Shown: piece by piece, positions 32,119-44,289 of the stretch
Numbering within the stretch: the stretch's first letter is position 1
How the letters are laid out: the number at the start of each line of letters is the position of its first letter
Assembly: GCA_964036295.1 (NCBI GenBank)
Contig: OZ038471.1
Span: 4,028,001-4,092,000 of the forward strand
Reading direction: 5' to 3'
DNA length: 64,000 nucleotides
DNA from: Plumapathes pennacea
Lineage: Eukaryota > Cnidaria > Anthozoa > Antipatharia > Myriopathidae
Made by a program: the position numbers and the translations under genes
The notes under the pieces: generated by a model
What the model was told of the DNA's origin: nothing
The model's input: only the letters and a program-made list of their open reading frames with translations
The model's database searches: none

Positions 32119-32617
32119 CAGCAGAACATTGGAAAATAAACAAAATATAGGTCGAATAAAACGACTCTACATAACACGAACACAAACTAATTTTGTTTTG
32201 TTTATAATTACAAAGTTTTAGGGTGTTGGTATTTAGAAATTCCAGGTCTTTGTAAACAGCAACATCAATGTATTTGTCGAAACTTTAATTTAAGAGTTTG
32301 AAAACATTGCACAAGTACCAGTGATCAAATTGTGTGAGCTCTAGGAAACTCACTCAACGTGATTCAGCGGTTCAGGACTGACGCTGTCGAAAGAAGCCAA
32401 ACAACACCTTCCTCTTTGGTTTTGTCAACCTTTCAAGCGCGTCTGGTGTTCTTTACCATGTCGATTACTGGTCAGGCTACTTCCAATACTTTTGGCTAAG
32501 TGCCTCAAGAAGGGTGAAGGGGAATAGCAGATAGAACAATAATTCAGACTACATTTTATCCCTTTACATTTTACCCTATTTCAGTTCTCTATTCCAAAAT
32601 GCTCACTCCCGTGCCTT

Positions 32618-32800
32618 GCTAGCCTGTTCCAGGCTCTCAGATACTGGAAAAAGCGCAAAGAAAAGGCGCGATGGACTGGGGCGCGGGCGCGGGAGGGCTG
32701 GGGTGAGGGAGGGAGGAAGTGGGGCGCCCCCGCCCCAGTCCATCGCGCCTTTTCTTTGCGCCTTTTTCCAGTATCTGAGAGCCTGGAACAGACTAGTGCC
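32618..32800. repeat. Foldback with CG-rich centre
   Basis: Arms gttccaggctctcagatact / agtatctgagagcctggaac enclose gcgcaaagaaaaggcgcg / cgcgccttttctttgcgc. The centre is extremely G- and C-rich. A copy with a longer centre is at 49466-49706. Confidence 0.75.
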
Positions 32801-32804
32801 TTGC

Positions 32805-32945
32805 CTGAGGCCTGAGGTTGTAGTTGGACCCAGTCCGCCAAATGCCTGAGGTTGCTGGTCCCCATTCTCCCAGGTGCTTGAGATTGTAGTTGGATCCAGT
32901 CCACCAAATGCTTGAAGTTGCTGGTCCCCATTCTCCCAGCCTGGC
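32805..32945. repeat. Minisatellite (about 36-60 bp units)
   Basis: Units built from cctgaggttgctggtcccc and attctcccag alternate with gttgtagttggacccagtcc. Further copies are at 49706-49915, and in reverse orientation at 34287-34400. Confidence 0.7.
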
Positions 32946-33036
32946 ACTTTGTGTCCTCCCCACCCCCCCAGGGATTTGTTTTGTTTAGGGCCCAGGTCTG
33001 TCCGCGTACAACGATGTTTTGGTCGCCATTCATTCA

Positions 33037-33346
33037 GCGACTCACCTTAACTAACTCCAACTTTGACCATTAATTTCTCCAAGATTAAAACTTATTTTCA
33101 AATTCAAAGGGCAGATTACCATCAGTTACTACCTCAAGATCCTACTTTCTGCATTTAGGTAGGATTCAGAGACCAAAAAAATTTTGGTTTAAAACCCTAG
33201 GAGACTGGCACTAACCTTAACTAACTCCAACTTTGACGAATAATTTCTCCAAGATTAAAACTTATTTTCAAATTCAAAGGGCAGATTACTATCAGTTACT
33301 ACCTCAAGATCCTACTTTCTGCATTTAAGTTGGATTCAGAGACCAA
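33037..33346. repeat. Two dispersed units of the ~170-bp satellite
   Basis: Two head-to-tail units (aactaactccaactttgac at about 33049 and 33222) match the array at 40891-43292. The first is of one subtype (gaccattaat) and the second of the other (gacgaataat). Confidence 0.85.
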
Positions 33347-35270
33347 AAAAGTGACTGAAAACGAGTTTAGACCCGATCGCCTCACGACCGAGAATCGGAC
33401 GATGTCGGTAAATCCAAGATGGCTGTCTTCTGTGTATTTCATTTTGGCTTTACGCAACTGTTATTGTTGTGAAAAGGGCTTGAAAGTGAATAAAAAGACC
33501 CCTACATTATTGAAGAAAAACGGCATCAAGTTTTAGAAGTCAGATCGTAGAAGTAGGATGTTTCCGTTGCGCTGCGGCCAACGCGACGGATTTTATTGAT
33601 CGATTGATGGATATACTGATTTTATCGATACTGCATGCAGATATACATTCAGCCTGGTCATGTTTACATGTTCAATTTGTACCCGCGAAGAATGTTACAC
33701 ACAATTTGCACACATGGCATAAATACAAGCACAGAAAACAATTTAATACCACCAAGACCGGGACCATAACACAATTAACCGACCCGACAGGCAGACAACC
33801 GGGCCGACAGCATGGCACATGTAGAAATATCTAAAGGCTACGTCAGCTGGTTCTGTAGCTGACAGAAATTTGCTTCAAAGTTACCTGAAGACATAATGTA
33901 CCAACAGGAAGGATCCTTCCTTCGTTTAAAAATCAGAGAAGCGATTGCTGTCAAACAGCGCTCGATCGCGAATGTGACGTTTAAGTACAAGGCCAGAATT
34001 TGGTTGCAAATTACTTTGCTTTATTTATTTTTAGGTTGTCGTGGAAGCTTATTACTCAGGAGGCAGCAGAAATTGTTTGAGAGTTGACAAAAATGTTTAC
34101 ACAGGTATGGTGGAAAAGTGTGCAATGAAAAGAGTAATACATGGGCATGCAGAGTATGAATTTATCTTTTAGTGTTCATCTCAATACAAGAAGATCAATT
34201 TCATATCTCCAAGCGTCCATGTATTATTCTGTTTACTTTGATAAGCTCTGGTGTGAGACAGAGATTTCTGCCACTAAGAAACACAAAAACAACCTCAGGC
34301 ATCTGGGGGACTGGGTACAACTAAGTTACAGCATTGGGAGAATGGGGACCAGCAACCTCAGGTATTTGGAAGACTGGGTACAACTACAACCTCAGCGAGT
34401 GTCGCCTCGTTCTCCTGACGAGGCCGAACACGGCATCATGGGTAATGATTGGCGGGAATTTTCACGACTTCGCTGAAGGAACGTCCATCTTGGATGGAAG
34501 AGCGGGAGTTCGCTGTTGCTTCACAAGATTTTCAAGGTTCCCCAAGTTCGGAATGATTTCCAGCAGAAAAGAAACCTCCAGAGTCGCAAACGCCTCTGCT
34601 CTCCGGACTCCCCCCGATTAGGACATCCACCTCGCTCGCAACTGAAGGTCGGCTGAAGCGGCCCAAAGCGTCCGGTCCGGCTCTACGCCTACACGAAGCC
34701 CCCTTTCACAGGTAAGTTAGTTTTAGATTCTGTCGTTGTTGTTTGTTGTTTCTCCCCGTAACCAACTCGCCTTCTCAGGCCATGTGTGCGCTCAAGTTTC
34801 CTTCTCGTGTAACTTATGCAAAACGCATTTGTCACCTCCACCTCGTGTTAATTTGTTTGGCCTTCGTTTTTACCTTGTCGCACACTCGTGTCCCTTCGTT
34901 TTTAGTTTTTCTATGTACTGGTCTAGCTTATTTTCCCCATATATTTTGTTTCCTTTTGCCTTTCACAATACTTTTTACATACTTTTCTGGCGGCACAACT
35001 TCCCTGTTTTATGGTCGCTTTGTAGCAGTAGTTTGCATCATTTCGCTTTTCCCTTCGTATCCTCAATCTTCTATAAATATTTTTCCCCCAGTTTTCTTGT
35101 TTTCTTGTTCTCCTAGTCACATAGATGTTATTTTTTTCTTCTTCTTCTGCCGTGTTTTCACTTCCGTTCCTTCCTTCGGAACGACGAGATAAAACTTATA
35201 TCTGAGAAACGAATTAAAGCAAACATACCATTAATAGTCATAATAAACGGACAATGTATTTCAAAAACGA
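33347..35270. other. Repeat-derived spacer, no gene supported
   Basis: The start (gtttagacccgatcgcctc to ggctgtcttctgtgtatttc) recurs at 43303-43320 and 47365-47437. A CG-rich block at 34440-34710 ends in a donor-like ttcacag|gtaagtta, possibly an untranslated exon or a transposon end. Pyrimidine-rich DNA with accidental open frames follows. Confidence 0.4.
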
Positions 35271-35274
35271 GGCC

Positions 35275-35755
35275 GCAGTACCCGGGAGGGGGGGTACTCC
35301 CATAAAAAGCCATATATGTATGTGCCGCCCCAAACGGTATCGTTTTCAAGCATTTTTAGTCTGAAATAGGGTATCGATTTTGCCTTTTTGGTCTGAAATA
35401 GGGTATCGATTTTGTCTTTTTGGTCTGAAATAGGGTATCGATTTTGTCTTTTTGATCTGGGATAGGTATGATTTTAACAGAAATATGTCGCTGCAGACAT
35501 TGCACAGCAAATGGAAGAAAACACAGGGCAGAAATCAGTGCAAAAGAACAAAAAAAATTCTAAACAAAGGTCTGAAATAGGATATACATTTTGGAGTCAG
35601 GTCTGAAATAGGGTATACATTTTTGGAGTCAGGCCTGAAATAGGGTATAGAAAATCAGGTATTTTGGTCTGAAATATGGGGTAAGGGTTTTCAGGACCAA
35701 GTGGCACACCCCCACCCAAAATTATAATGAGTGCCCCCCCCCCCCCCCCCCCCCC
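35275..35755. repeat. 'ggtctgaaatagggta' phrase repeat
   Basis: At least eight imperfect copies of the phrase ggtctgaaatagggtatcga are bordered by a G run and a C run. Same family as 205-430 and 37640-37910. Confidence 0.8.
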
Positions 35756-35934
35756 TGGGCCACAGTAGCACTGTCATGAACAAAAAAAATATGTAATGTA
35801 ATTATCCCCTATTATATACTATTTTCATAAGTACCCATGCTCAATTTTCATCCATTACAATATTATTTTACACTGTTTTCTTACCTCGTGTTTCCTGTTC
35901 TCCCTACTATAGTCAGATGTTCTCCTGAGCCAGC

Positions 35935-36050
35935 TGCTGCAGAGTGTTCCAGGCTGACTTCCTCCAGACTGTTGCGGACAGACTCTTCTGGGCTGACTTC
36001 CTGTAGACTGTTGTGGACAGATTCTTCTGGGCTGACGTCCTGCAGACTCC
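35935..36050. repeat. Minisatellite of about 45-bp units
   Basis: Nearly three units share gactgttg, ggacagattcttctgggctg and acttcctg. No function apparent. Confidence 0.6.
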
Positions 36051-36234
36051 AATATTCTTCATTTTCTATGTCCCCTCAAGTCCCTCGTCCCCTGTATGAT
36101 CATTGTGTGCCTTCCCACCAACCTGATGATGACTATCATTCAACTCCGTTGAAGGAGGAAGGGTGCAGGTGAATGTTAGCGAAGGGGTAGGCAAGAAGAG
36201 GTTCGAAACGGGACTCTAAGGAGACCGTGGGCGC

Positions 36235-36645
36235 ATTGTTTTCCCTCTGGTGAGTTGTAGGAGTTAGGTGGGAGAGTTAGGACTAGAATGGGGAGAATTG
36301 GCCAAAGCAGTGGTACGCATTTCAATCCTCAAAATGAGAAGAATGGGCAGGTGACTCGAGACTGGTCGGCTTACAGGCAACATAGACCTCAACGACATTG
36401 ATGGCACCTCTGTTTGAGGGGTCTCTGCCGCCAAGTCGCATTTGCTTGTACTCCGGATGGAGGGTGCCATCCTCTACAAAGGACTACTTGCAGCTCCAGA
36501 TCTCGTCGCCGAGGGGTGGTCCACTCATTTAACTTGTCGAGAGGGTTGTTATGCGTACCACTGCTTTGGCCAATTCTCCCCATTCTAGCCCTAACTTTCT
36601 CATCTTACTCCTACAACTCATCAGAGGGGAGGCAATGCACCCACG
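36235..36645. repeat. Foldback with ~100-bp arms
   Basis: The left arm (gagttgtaggagttagg, aatggggagaattggccaaa, gcagtggtacgcat) is the reverse complement of the right arm (atgcgtaccactgctttggc to actcctacaactcatc). The centre contains an unplaced ~200-bp sequence with no long open frame. Confidence 0.7.
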
Positions 36646-36699
36646 GCCCCCTCAGGGCCCTGTTTTGACTCTCTTCCTGTCTATCTCCTCGCTGATATT

Positions 36700-37430
36700 C
36701 ATCTGCATTCTTCCTCCTTCAGTGGGGTTGGCTGTTGGTCGGAGGGTAGGTGGATAGGGACTGGATTGTACAGGTGATTTGGGAGGGATGGGATTTGAGG
36801 GGAGGGGTGGGAGAGGGGGCCTGGGATGACCGTGAACGTGGTTGTGCAACCGTCACCTCCCTTGGTGTACTTCCACCATCCCAGGCCCCCTCCCCCGACA
36901 GGATGCCCCATTCCTAACCCATAACCCATAACCATAACCCTAAGTAACCGTAACGCTGACCCTAACACTACTTGACCCTAACCATGGCGCCATAACCTAA
37001 CCCAACACACCCAATGATTAAAATTTATTTATTTTATTTTATTTTATTTTATTTATTTATTTTATTCTTTAATGTATGAATAAAGGAAAAGAATAACAAA
37101 TAAAGAAATGAACAAAAGAATAAACGATAAAATAAACAAAAGAAAAAATGAATAATTAAATAATGTATAAGTGAATGAATTGATTTATTCAAATCCAAAT
37201 TTCAAATTACCATACACCCATAATTCCATTGGGCCAGTCAGAATTGATATATTCATTCATGCATGCATTTATTTAATTATTCATTTATTCATATAATGAA
37301 TAAATGAATTTATTAAATGAATTGATTAATTATTCATATAATGAATAAATGAATTTATTAAATGAATTGATTAATTATTCATATAATGAATAAATGAATT
37401 ACTAAATTCAATAAATTGAAGGAATAAATA
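36700..37430. repeat. Low-complexity region: G/C-rich, telomere-like, then AT-rich repeats
   Basis: G-rich and C-rich DNA is followed at 36905-36990 by degenerate aaccctaa-type repeats and then by (attt)n and tandem copies of a ~46-bp unit with ttcatataatgaataaatga (37285-37400). No gene seen. Confidence 0.65.
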
Positions 37431-39857
37431 AGGGACAAGTTCCCAAAAGAGAGAATTTCTATTTAAACAGAGACGTTGTTGAAAGCTGTGTTGGCCTTGC
37501 CCTTCAGATGATGGTTGAAGTAAAGAAAGGAACTTGTGGAAGGAAGGTAAGTCTAAATTTCAAACTACCGTCACCCAAAATTTGCATCTTCAGCATGCTT
37601 CGGGCCAGGCAGAATATTGGGCATGGCCCAAGGGTGAGAGGGGGGGGGAGGTGATACTCCCATATAGGTATGTGCCACCCCAAAGGGTATCATTTTCAGC
37701 ATTTTAGTCTGAAATAGGGTATCAATTTTAACCTTTAGTCTGGAATAGGTTGGAGACTTGTTATTTGGTCTGAAATAGGGCTGAAAATCACATTTTTTGG
37801 TCTGAAATATGGTCAAAAATTACAAATTATGATCTGAAATAGGGTAAGGGTTTTCAGTCCCAGGCAGCACACCCCCACCCAAAATTTTGAGGAGTACCCC
37901 CTCCCCCCCAGTGAATAAAAAAAGAAAAAATCAGGGGGGGTTGAGTTGTGAACTAAGTCACTTTCAGAGTTGGTAGGCCTGTTTGCTGAGGGCTGTAATG
38001 GATCTCTGATAGATTTGATAGATTGTTAATGCATGCTGAGAAGGGTGGTACCCATGGGGCTCTTAAATTTCTGTTGAGGTCTTTGCACGTACCCCACATA
38101 GTTTGAATACCAGTGTATCCATAAAATCCACTTGACTAGTCCATTATTTTATTCCACAGCCTTCAGAGTTTTTCAAGCATTAATTTCCTGAGCACAAGGC
38201 TGCAGTGACTTCCTACTTTCCTGGAGTTTTGTATCAGGTGGGTGATGTTAATCATGAAAATATCTCATGTGCCAAATTTTGAAGTTGTACATAGTTTGTT
38301 ATATACCAAGATGTACCTCACAAAAATTCACTTGACTTAGTCTACTATGTTATTCCACAGACTTCAGAGTGTTTAAACAGTTGTTTACTTAGCATAATTT
38401 ATTTGACAAGGCTGCAGTGATGTCCTACTTGACTAGTCCATTATTTTATTCCACAGACTTCAAAGTTTTTCAAACAGTAATTTCCTGAGCACAAGGCTGC
38501 AGTGACTTCCTACTTTCCTGGAGTTTTGTATCAGGTGGGTGATATGTATAGTTGAAACAAAATTAACTACAAGATCGCATCTGGTAGAAAAAAAAAATTG
38601 CAAATATTCAGTGATCAGTCCATATGTCCCAAATCTCATTTTTTGAAAGTTTAAGTGAGTTCTTCAGGTTTTTATTACTGTTAATGTATTTTGTTTTTGT
38701 TTTGTTTGTTTGTTTTTTTTTGTTTGTTGTTGTTGTTGTTGTTGAAAGGCATATCCCAGGATTTGCACTGGGCTTTTGAGGTGGAACGAGGCTGGCTCAC
38801 CTTCCAGTACTTCTTGGTGAAGAGCAAGTACAAAAGGCATCTATTTTAAGTCGGACATTATAGGGCCAAGCTTGGAAGTGTGTGGACAAGTGCATATTTA
38901 CCCCTCTGCATTCTACTAGCTGGGATTGTCATACTGAGCACTGTGATCATGTTTCCAGGTAAATTAGACCTTGTTAGTTTGTAATATTCACTTTTGCATA
39001 AACTGTACAGTTCATTTATTTATATATAATAGATAAGCAACAAACAGACAGATTAAAAAAAACATGGGAAAAAGTTATAAATATTGTAAAAATAATTCAA
39101 AAACCAAGAGGGAGGCAATTCTTTGATATTTTGCAAATCATAGCCATAGATTTTGATATTTGGTTGCAATGTATACTATTTCTGCATAAACAACATAGCT
39201 AATGTGAGTAATAATGTTATGTACAAAGAGTTGTTTGACGTACAGTAACATAATAAGGAAGACTTTAGAAGTTAACTGTTAGCATGAGAAAGTTTAGTTT
39301 CAGTTTCATTTGCCAAAAATGCATTTTTTTTTTTACATTTGATGTTTGTGTCTTAATGAAATGTCTGTCATCCCCCTTTTAGGGAGCTTTGTACAAGAAT
39401 GGAAAGACAATGCATTTACACTGTCAATTGAACAACCAGAAGATAAGAACTACTTCTGATTACCAACTCAAGTTATAAAGTCAAGTCAATCAATATATAT
39501 TCATGGATGTCATACAGTATCAGCAAATGCAGGTTTATTTATTTATTGCAAATTGTTATGGAGCAGTTTAATAATTCTTTGATGATTGTCAAAAAACCAA
39601 AACCAAAGCAAGTACCCAACCGATCACAGAGGCTTAACCATGTTTTTCAACTAATCAGAATTAGTATATACCACACAAGTGAATCGTGCTTTTCGCGTGC
39701 TCTGATTGGCTCCGCAATCTCGGAATATCAAGTACTGTTCACCTCTCGGCGGCTTCTGGTAAAACAAAATGGCGTGCGAACCCAATTTTTGTCCACTTTT
39801 GTTGGGAAAAAAAGCTATTTGGGAGTTTGCTATTAAACTTGTGTGGTATATACTAAA

Positions 39858-39943
39858 ACAATTATTCGCCTCAGTGTCGGTGAATAGCGGTGGATATTTA
39901 CCTCGCCGTCCACCGCTATTCACCTCCACTTCGGCGAATAATA
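39858..39943. mobile_element. Hairpin MITE inserted into duplicated copy B
   Basis: Arms attattcgcctcagtgtcgg and cacttcggcgaataat plus gtgaatagcggtgga / tccaccgctattcac pair around a short centre. It is missing from copy A. A relative lies at about 50045-50110. Confidence 0.65.
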
Positions 39944-40393
39944 TTGTTACTTATCTTATGATGAAGAAGAAACCAATCAGCAATGTGAAAAGACTGAAAA
40001 CAATATTGCTTTCTTGTGTGGAGAATAATGCAATCAATGTTTTTGCTCTTGATTGACCAAGATTGTTGCTGTTTAGTGAACTTGTTTTAGACCATTTTTT
40101 TGGAAAGCGTAGCAAATGCAAAGCCAATGTAAGCAATCACTTGGTTATTTGTACTGTCATTCGAAAACAGCTCTATGCTGATGATCATTTAGATGAATAA
40201 TTCTTGTTGCTTTGTTTTACGTTTTTAGATAATTTTACATTTAGAGATTTTTGAGATATAATTCAATTATCGACCTAGATTTTGTAAAATTGACAGCAAT
40301 ATTGCTGTATTGTATCTAAATTCCTGCAAATGTTGGCAATTTACATGTATATAAGAAGTCTTGTTCCAGGTTATAAAATATACAAAAATTAAC

Positions 40394-40430
<37 letters not shown>
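40394..40430. repeat. (ATT)n microsatellite
   Basis: A pure att run of about 36 bp within duplicated copy B. Confidence 0.9.
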
Positions 40431-40433
<3 letters not shown>

Positions 40434-40890
40434 CCAATGATGGTGAATAATAAAGCAGTGAATGCATGTGGCTGGTTATGGTGAATGATGCCTTGTGATG
40501 CTAGTTTCTGTTTAACATTTCAAAACACTCGTACTCTGAGAATATCGAGTGACATTCCCTTTCTGTTTGCAGGGGTCGGGGCAGATAATTATAGGCTTGA
40601 CTTCCCCCCCCCCCCCCCCCAACCTACAGTATTTTAAAATTGCTGCCACCATTTTACTGATCCTGCAAATTCATGCCTGTGTTTTTTACCGCTGATTGTT
40701 TGCAGCTGCAAAATGCGTTTGAATGTTGCAGAATTTTCCCCTCCCACCAGCTTTTTCCTTGCCGGGAAAGTCCACCGGAACTGAAAACACCAACGCATGC
40801 GCAAACGTTTTGCCGCGGTGTTGTTGCCAATCTCGCACCCAGACCCTCCTTGATGTATTACGCGCATGCCCGAAAGACGAGTCTAGCAAG

Positions 40891-43292
40891 GGACTAAACT
40901 AACTCCAACTTTGACTGTTAATTTCTCCAAGATTAAAACTTATTTTCAAATTCAAAGGGCAGATTACTATCAGTTACTACCTCAAGATCCTACTTTCTGT
41001 ATTTAAGTTGGATTCAGAGACCAAAAAAATTTTAGTTTAAAACCCTAGGAGCCTGGGACTACTCCAACTTTGACCATTAATTTCTCCAAGATTGAAACTT
41101 ATTTTCAAATTCAAAGGGCAGATTACTATCAGTTACTACCTCAAGATCCTACTTTCTGCATTTAAGTTGGATTCACAGACCAAAAAAGTTTTGGTTCAAA
41201 ACCCTAGGAGACTGGGACTAAACTTAACTAACTCCAACTTTGACGAATAATTTCTCCAAGATTAAAACTTATTTTCAAATTCAAAGGGCAGATTACTATC
41301 AGTTACTACCTCAAGATCCTACTTTCTGCATTTAAGTTGGATTCAGAGACCAAAAAATTTTTGGTTTAAAACCCTAGGAGCCTGGGACTAACCTTAACTA
41401 ACTCCAACTTTGACCGTTAATTTCTCCAAGATTGAAACTTATTTTCAAATTCAAAGGGCAGATTACTATCAGTTACTACCTCAAGATCCTAGTTTCTGCA
41501 TTTAGGTTGGATTCAGGGACCAAAAGATTTTTGGTTCCCTAGGAGACTGGGACTAAACTTAACTAACTCCAACTTTGACGAATAATTTCTCCAAAATTAA
41601 AACTTATTTTCAAATTCAAAGGGCAGATTACTATCAGTTACTACCTCAAGATCCTACTTTCTGCCTTTAGGTTGGATTCACAGACCAAAAAATTTTTGGT
41701 TTAAAACCCTAGGAGCCTGGGACTAACCTTAACTAACTCCAACTTTGACCGTTAATTTCTCCAAGATTGAAACTTATTTTCAAATTCAAAGGGCAGATTA
41801 CTATCAGTTACTACCTCAAGATCCTACTTTCTGCATATAAGTTGGATTCAGAGACCAAAAGATTTTTGGTACAAAACCTAGGAGACTGGGACTAAACTTA
41901 ACTAACTCCAACTTTGACGAATAATTTCTCCAAGATTAAAACTTATTTTCAAATTCAAAGGGCAGATTACTATCAGTTACTACCTCAAGATCCTACTTTC
42001 TGCATTTAAGTTGGATTCACAGACCAAAAAAGTTTTGGTTTAAAACCCTAGGAGCCTGGGACTAACCTTAACTAACTCCAACTTTGACCGTTAATTTCTC
42101 CAAGATTGAAACAAATTTTCAAATTCAAAGGGCAGATTACTATCAGGAACTACCTCAAGATTCTACTTTCTGCATTTAAGTTGGATTCACAGACCAAAGA
42201 AGTTTTGGTTTAAAACCCTAGGAGCCTGGGACTAACCTTAACTAACTCCAACTTTGACCGTTAATTTCTCCAAGATTGAAACTTATTTTCAAATTCAAAG
42301 GGCAGATTACTATCAGTTACTACCTCAAGATCCTACTTTCTGCATTTAGGTTGGATTCAGAGACCAAAAGATTTTTGGTTCAAAACCCCAGGAGACTCAG
42401 GGACTAAACTTAACTAACTCCAACTTTGACGAATAATTTCTCCAAAATTAAAACTTATTTTCAAATTCAAAGGGCAGATTACTATCAGTTACTACCTCAA
42501 GATCCTACTTTCTGCATTTAAGTTGGATTTACAGACCAAAAAAGTTTTGGTTTAAAACCCTAGGAGCCTGGGAAGTAACCTTAACTAACTCCAACTTTGA
42601 CCGTTAATTTCTCCAAGATTGAAACTTATTTTCAAATTCAAAGGGCAGATTACTATCAGTTACTACCTCAAGATCCTACTTTCTGCATTTAAGTTGGATT
42701 CACAGATCAAAAAAGTTTTGGTTTAAAACCCGGGAGCCTGGGACTACCCTTAACAAACTCCAACTTTGACCGTTAGTTTCTCCAAGATTGAAACTTATTT
42801 TCAAATTCAAAGGGCAGATTACTATCAGTTACTACCTCAAGATCCTACTTTCTGCATTTAAGTTGGATTCACAGACCAAAAAATTTTGGTTTAAAACCCT
42901 AGGAGCCTGGGACTAACCTTAACTAACTCCAACTTTGACCGTTAATTTCTCCAAGATTGAAACTTATTTTCAAATTCAAAGGGCAGATTACTATCAGTTA
43001 CTACCTAAAGATCCTACTTTCTGCATTTAAGTTGGATTCACAGACCAAAAAAATTTTGGTTTAAAACCCTAGGTGGGACTAACCTTAACTAACTCCAACT
43101 TTGACCGTTAATTTCTCCAAGATTAAAACTTATTTTCAAATTCGGGCGGATTACTATCAGTTACTACCTCAAGATCCTACTTTCTGTATTTAAGTTGGAT
43201 TCAGAGACCAAAAAAATTTTAGTTTAAAACCCTAGGAGCCTGGGACTACTCCAACTTTGACCATTAATTTCTCCAAGATTGAAACTTATTTT
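40891..43292. repeat. Satellite array, about 15 units of ~170 bp
   Basis: Units start near ctaactccaactttgac and contain tcaaattcaaagggcagatt and tacctcaagatcctactttc. Unit starts recur at roughly 40900, 41060, 41230, 41400, 41566, 41736, 41906, 42076, 42246, 42418, 42589, 42757, 42926, 43091 and 43251. Two subtypes alternate in the first half. No coding capacity. Confidence 0.95.
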
Positions 43293-43302
43293 CATTATTA
43301 GT

Positions 43303-43600
43303 TTAGACCCGATCGCCTCTGGGTGTCTCGAAAACAAAGACCTAAGACCTAAGACCTAAGACCTAAGACCTAAGACCTCGAAAACGAAGACCTCGAAAAC
43401 GAAGACCTCGAAAACAAAGACCTCGAAAAATTATGCTCAGCGAAACACTCGATTCGCCTCGGAATTGTTTTTACCGGAAGCTGGTTGTGTGACACTTCAA
43501 ACAATGCGGTATTTTTAGACGGTGTGACACTTCAAACAATGCAGTATTTTTAGACGTTTGGCAATGATTCCAAAGGGTCTTAGTTTTCGAGCTCGAAAAT
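43303..43600. repeat. Left inverted arm with (cctaaga)n and (cctcgaaaacgaaga)n minisatellites
   Basis: Seven-base cctaaga repeats and 15-bp cctcgaaaacgaaga repeats are followed by agcgaaacactcgattcgcc and tcaaacaatgcggtattttt. The region reappears in reverse complement at 46985-47400. Confidence 0.8.
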
Positions 43601-44289
43601 ATGCTCAGTGATTACGGATAATTACGGACCTCTATTTGTTCTTCAAAATGTACAATATCTTCAAATACAGATAATAGAATTATTGTCCATTAATGTAACG
43701 CAGACAACACACTGCGTCTTGCTTATCATGGCCAGAAATAGCGGACATGCATGCGCATTAGGGGCTGCAATTTATTTGGCTTTCAGTGTAAACTAAACAA
43801 TCATACCTTTGAACTAGAGACTAAATAGCAAGCTGTTCAACCGGATTCTCTTATAATACAAGGATACCGAAAATATTGACACAAAATCAGTAGCTGTCCA
43901 TATGTACTTCTTGCGTTTTTCCAATGTAACGATGCAAGCCACGTCTAAAAGACAACAGTATGGCAGACAAGCTGAAAACGGCATACTGGATGAGAGTAGC
44001 TGACCGTTTTGCCTCGAAGTTGTTGAAATATCGAAGCTGTTCAATCGGTTCTTACTTCGAGAAAGGTCATTCTTCTGAACAAACTTATTGGTAACCCTCG
44101 GCACTTTGTACCTCTTGCGTTTTTGGATTATAAAGATGTGTTTTGTTGAATTTAGCCGCACAATCACTCGATACGCACGCTTAGTGAAGCAAGGTTCGAT
44201 GCTACTTGCGATCGGTTCTAGCTCCCTCTGATCAGCCCCGGCGATCGACCAAGTTGTTCAAAACAAACTGTGTAGCCTTGTGAGTAAAC

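Larger units (their letters stand above)
37435..40825. repeat. Decayed duplicated segment, copy B (pair of 1-2595)
   Basis: Collinear with 1-2595. The exon-like block matching 636-713 occurs here in at least two full tandem copies (about 38158-38238 and 38457-38536), each with a TAA in the frame that is open in copy A. Later insertions include a hairpin MITE (39858-39943). It appears non-functional. Confidence 0.65.

Noticed and set aside
32581..33033. Pro/Arg-rich frames across the G/C-rich foldback (also 49276-49999)
   Set aside because: The sequence is a palindrome plus minisatellite; frames exist on both strands and differ between the two copies.
34736..35192. 126-149 codon overlapping frames, hydrophobic, plus strand
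   Set aside because: T-rich DNA gives Phe/Leu/Ser-rich frames in two phases; no start context or homology that I can see.
36900..36990. Telomere-like aaccctaa repeats as a true telomere or chromosome end
   Set aside because: They are degenerate, short and interstitial, with unrelated repeats on both sides.
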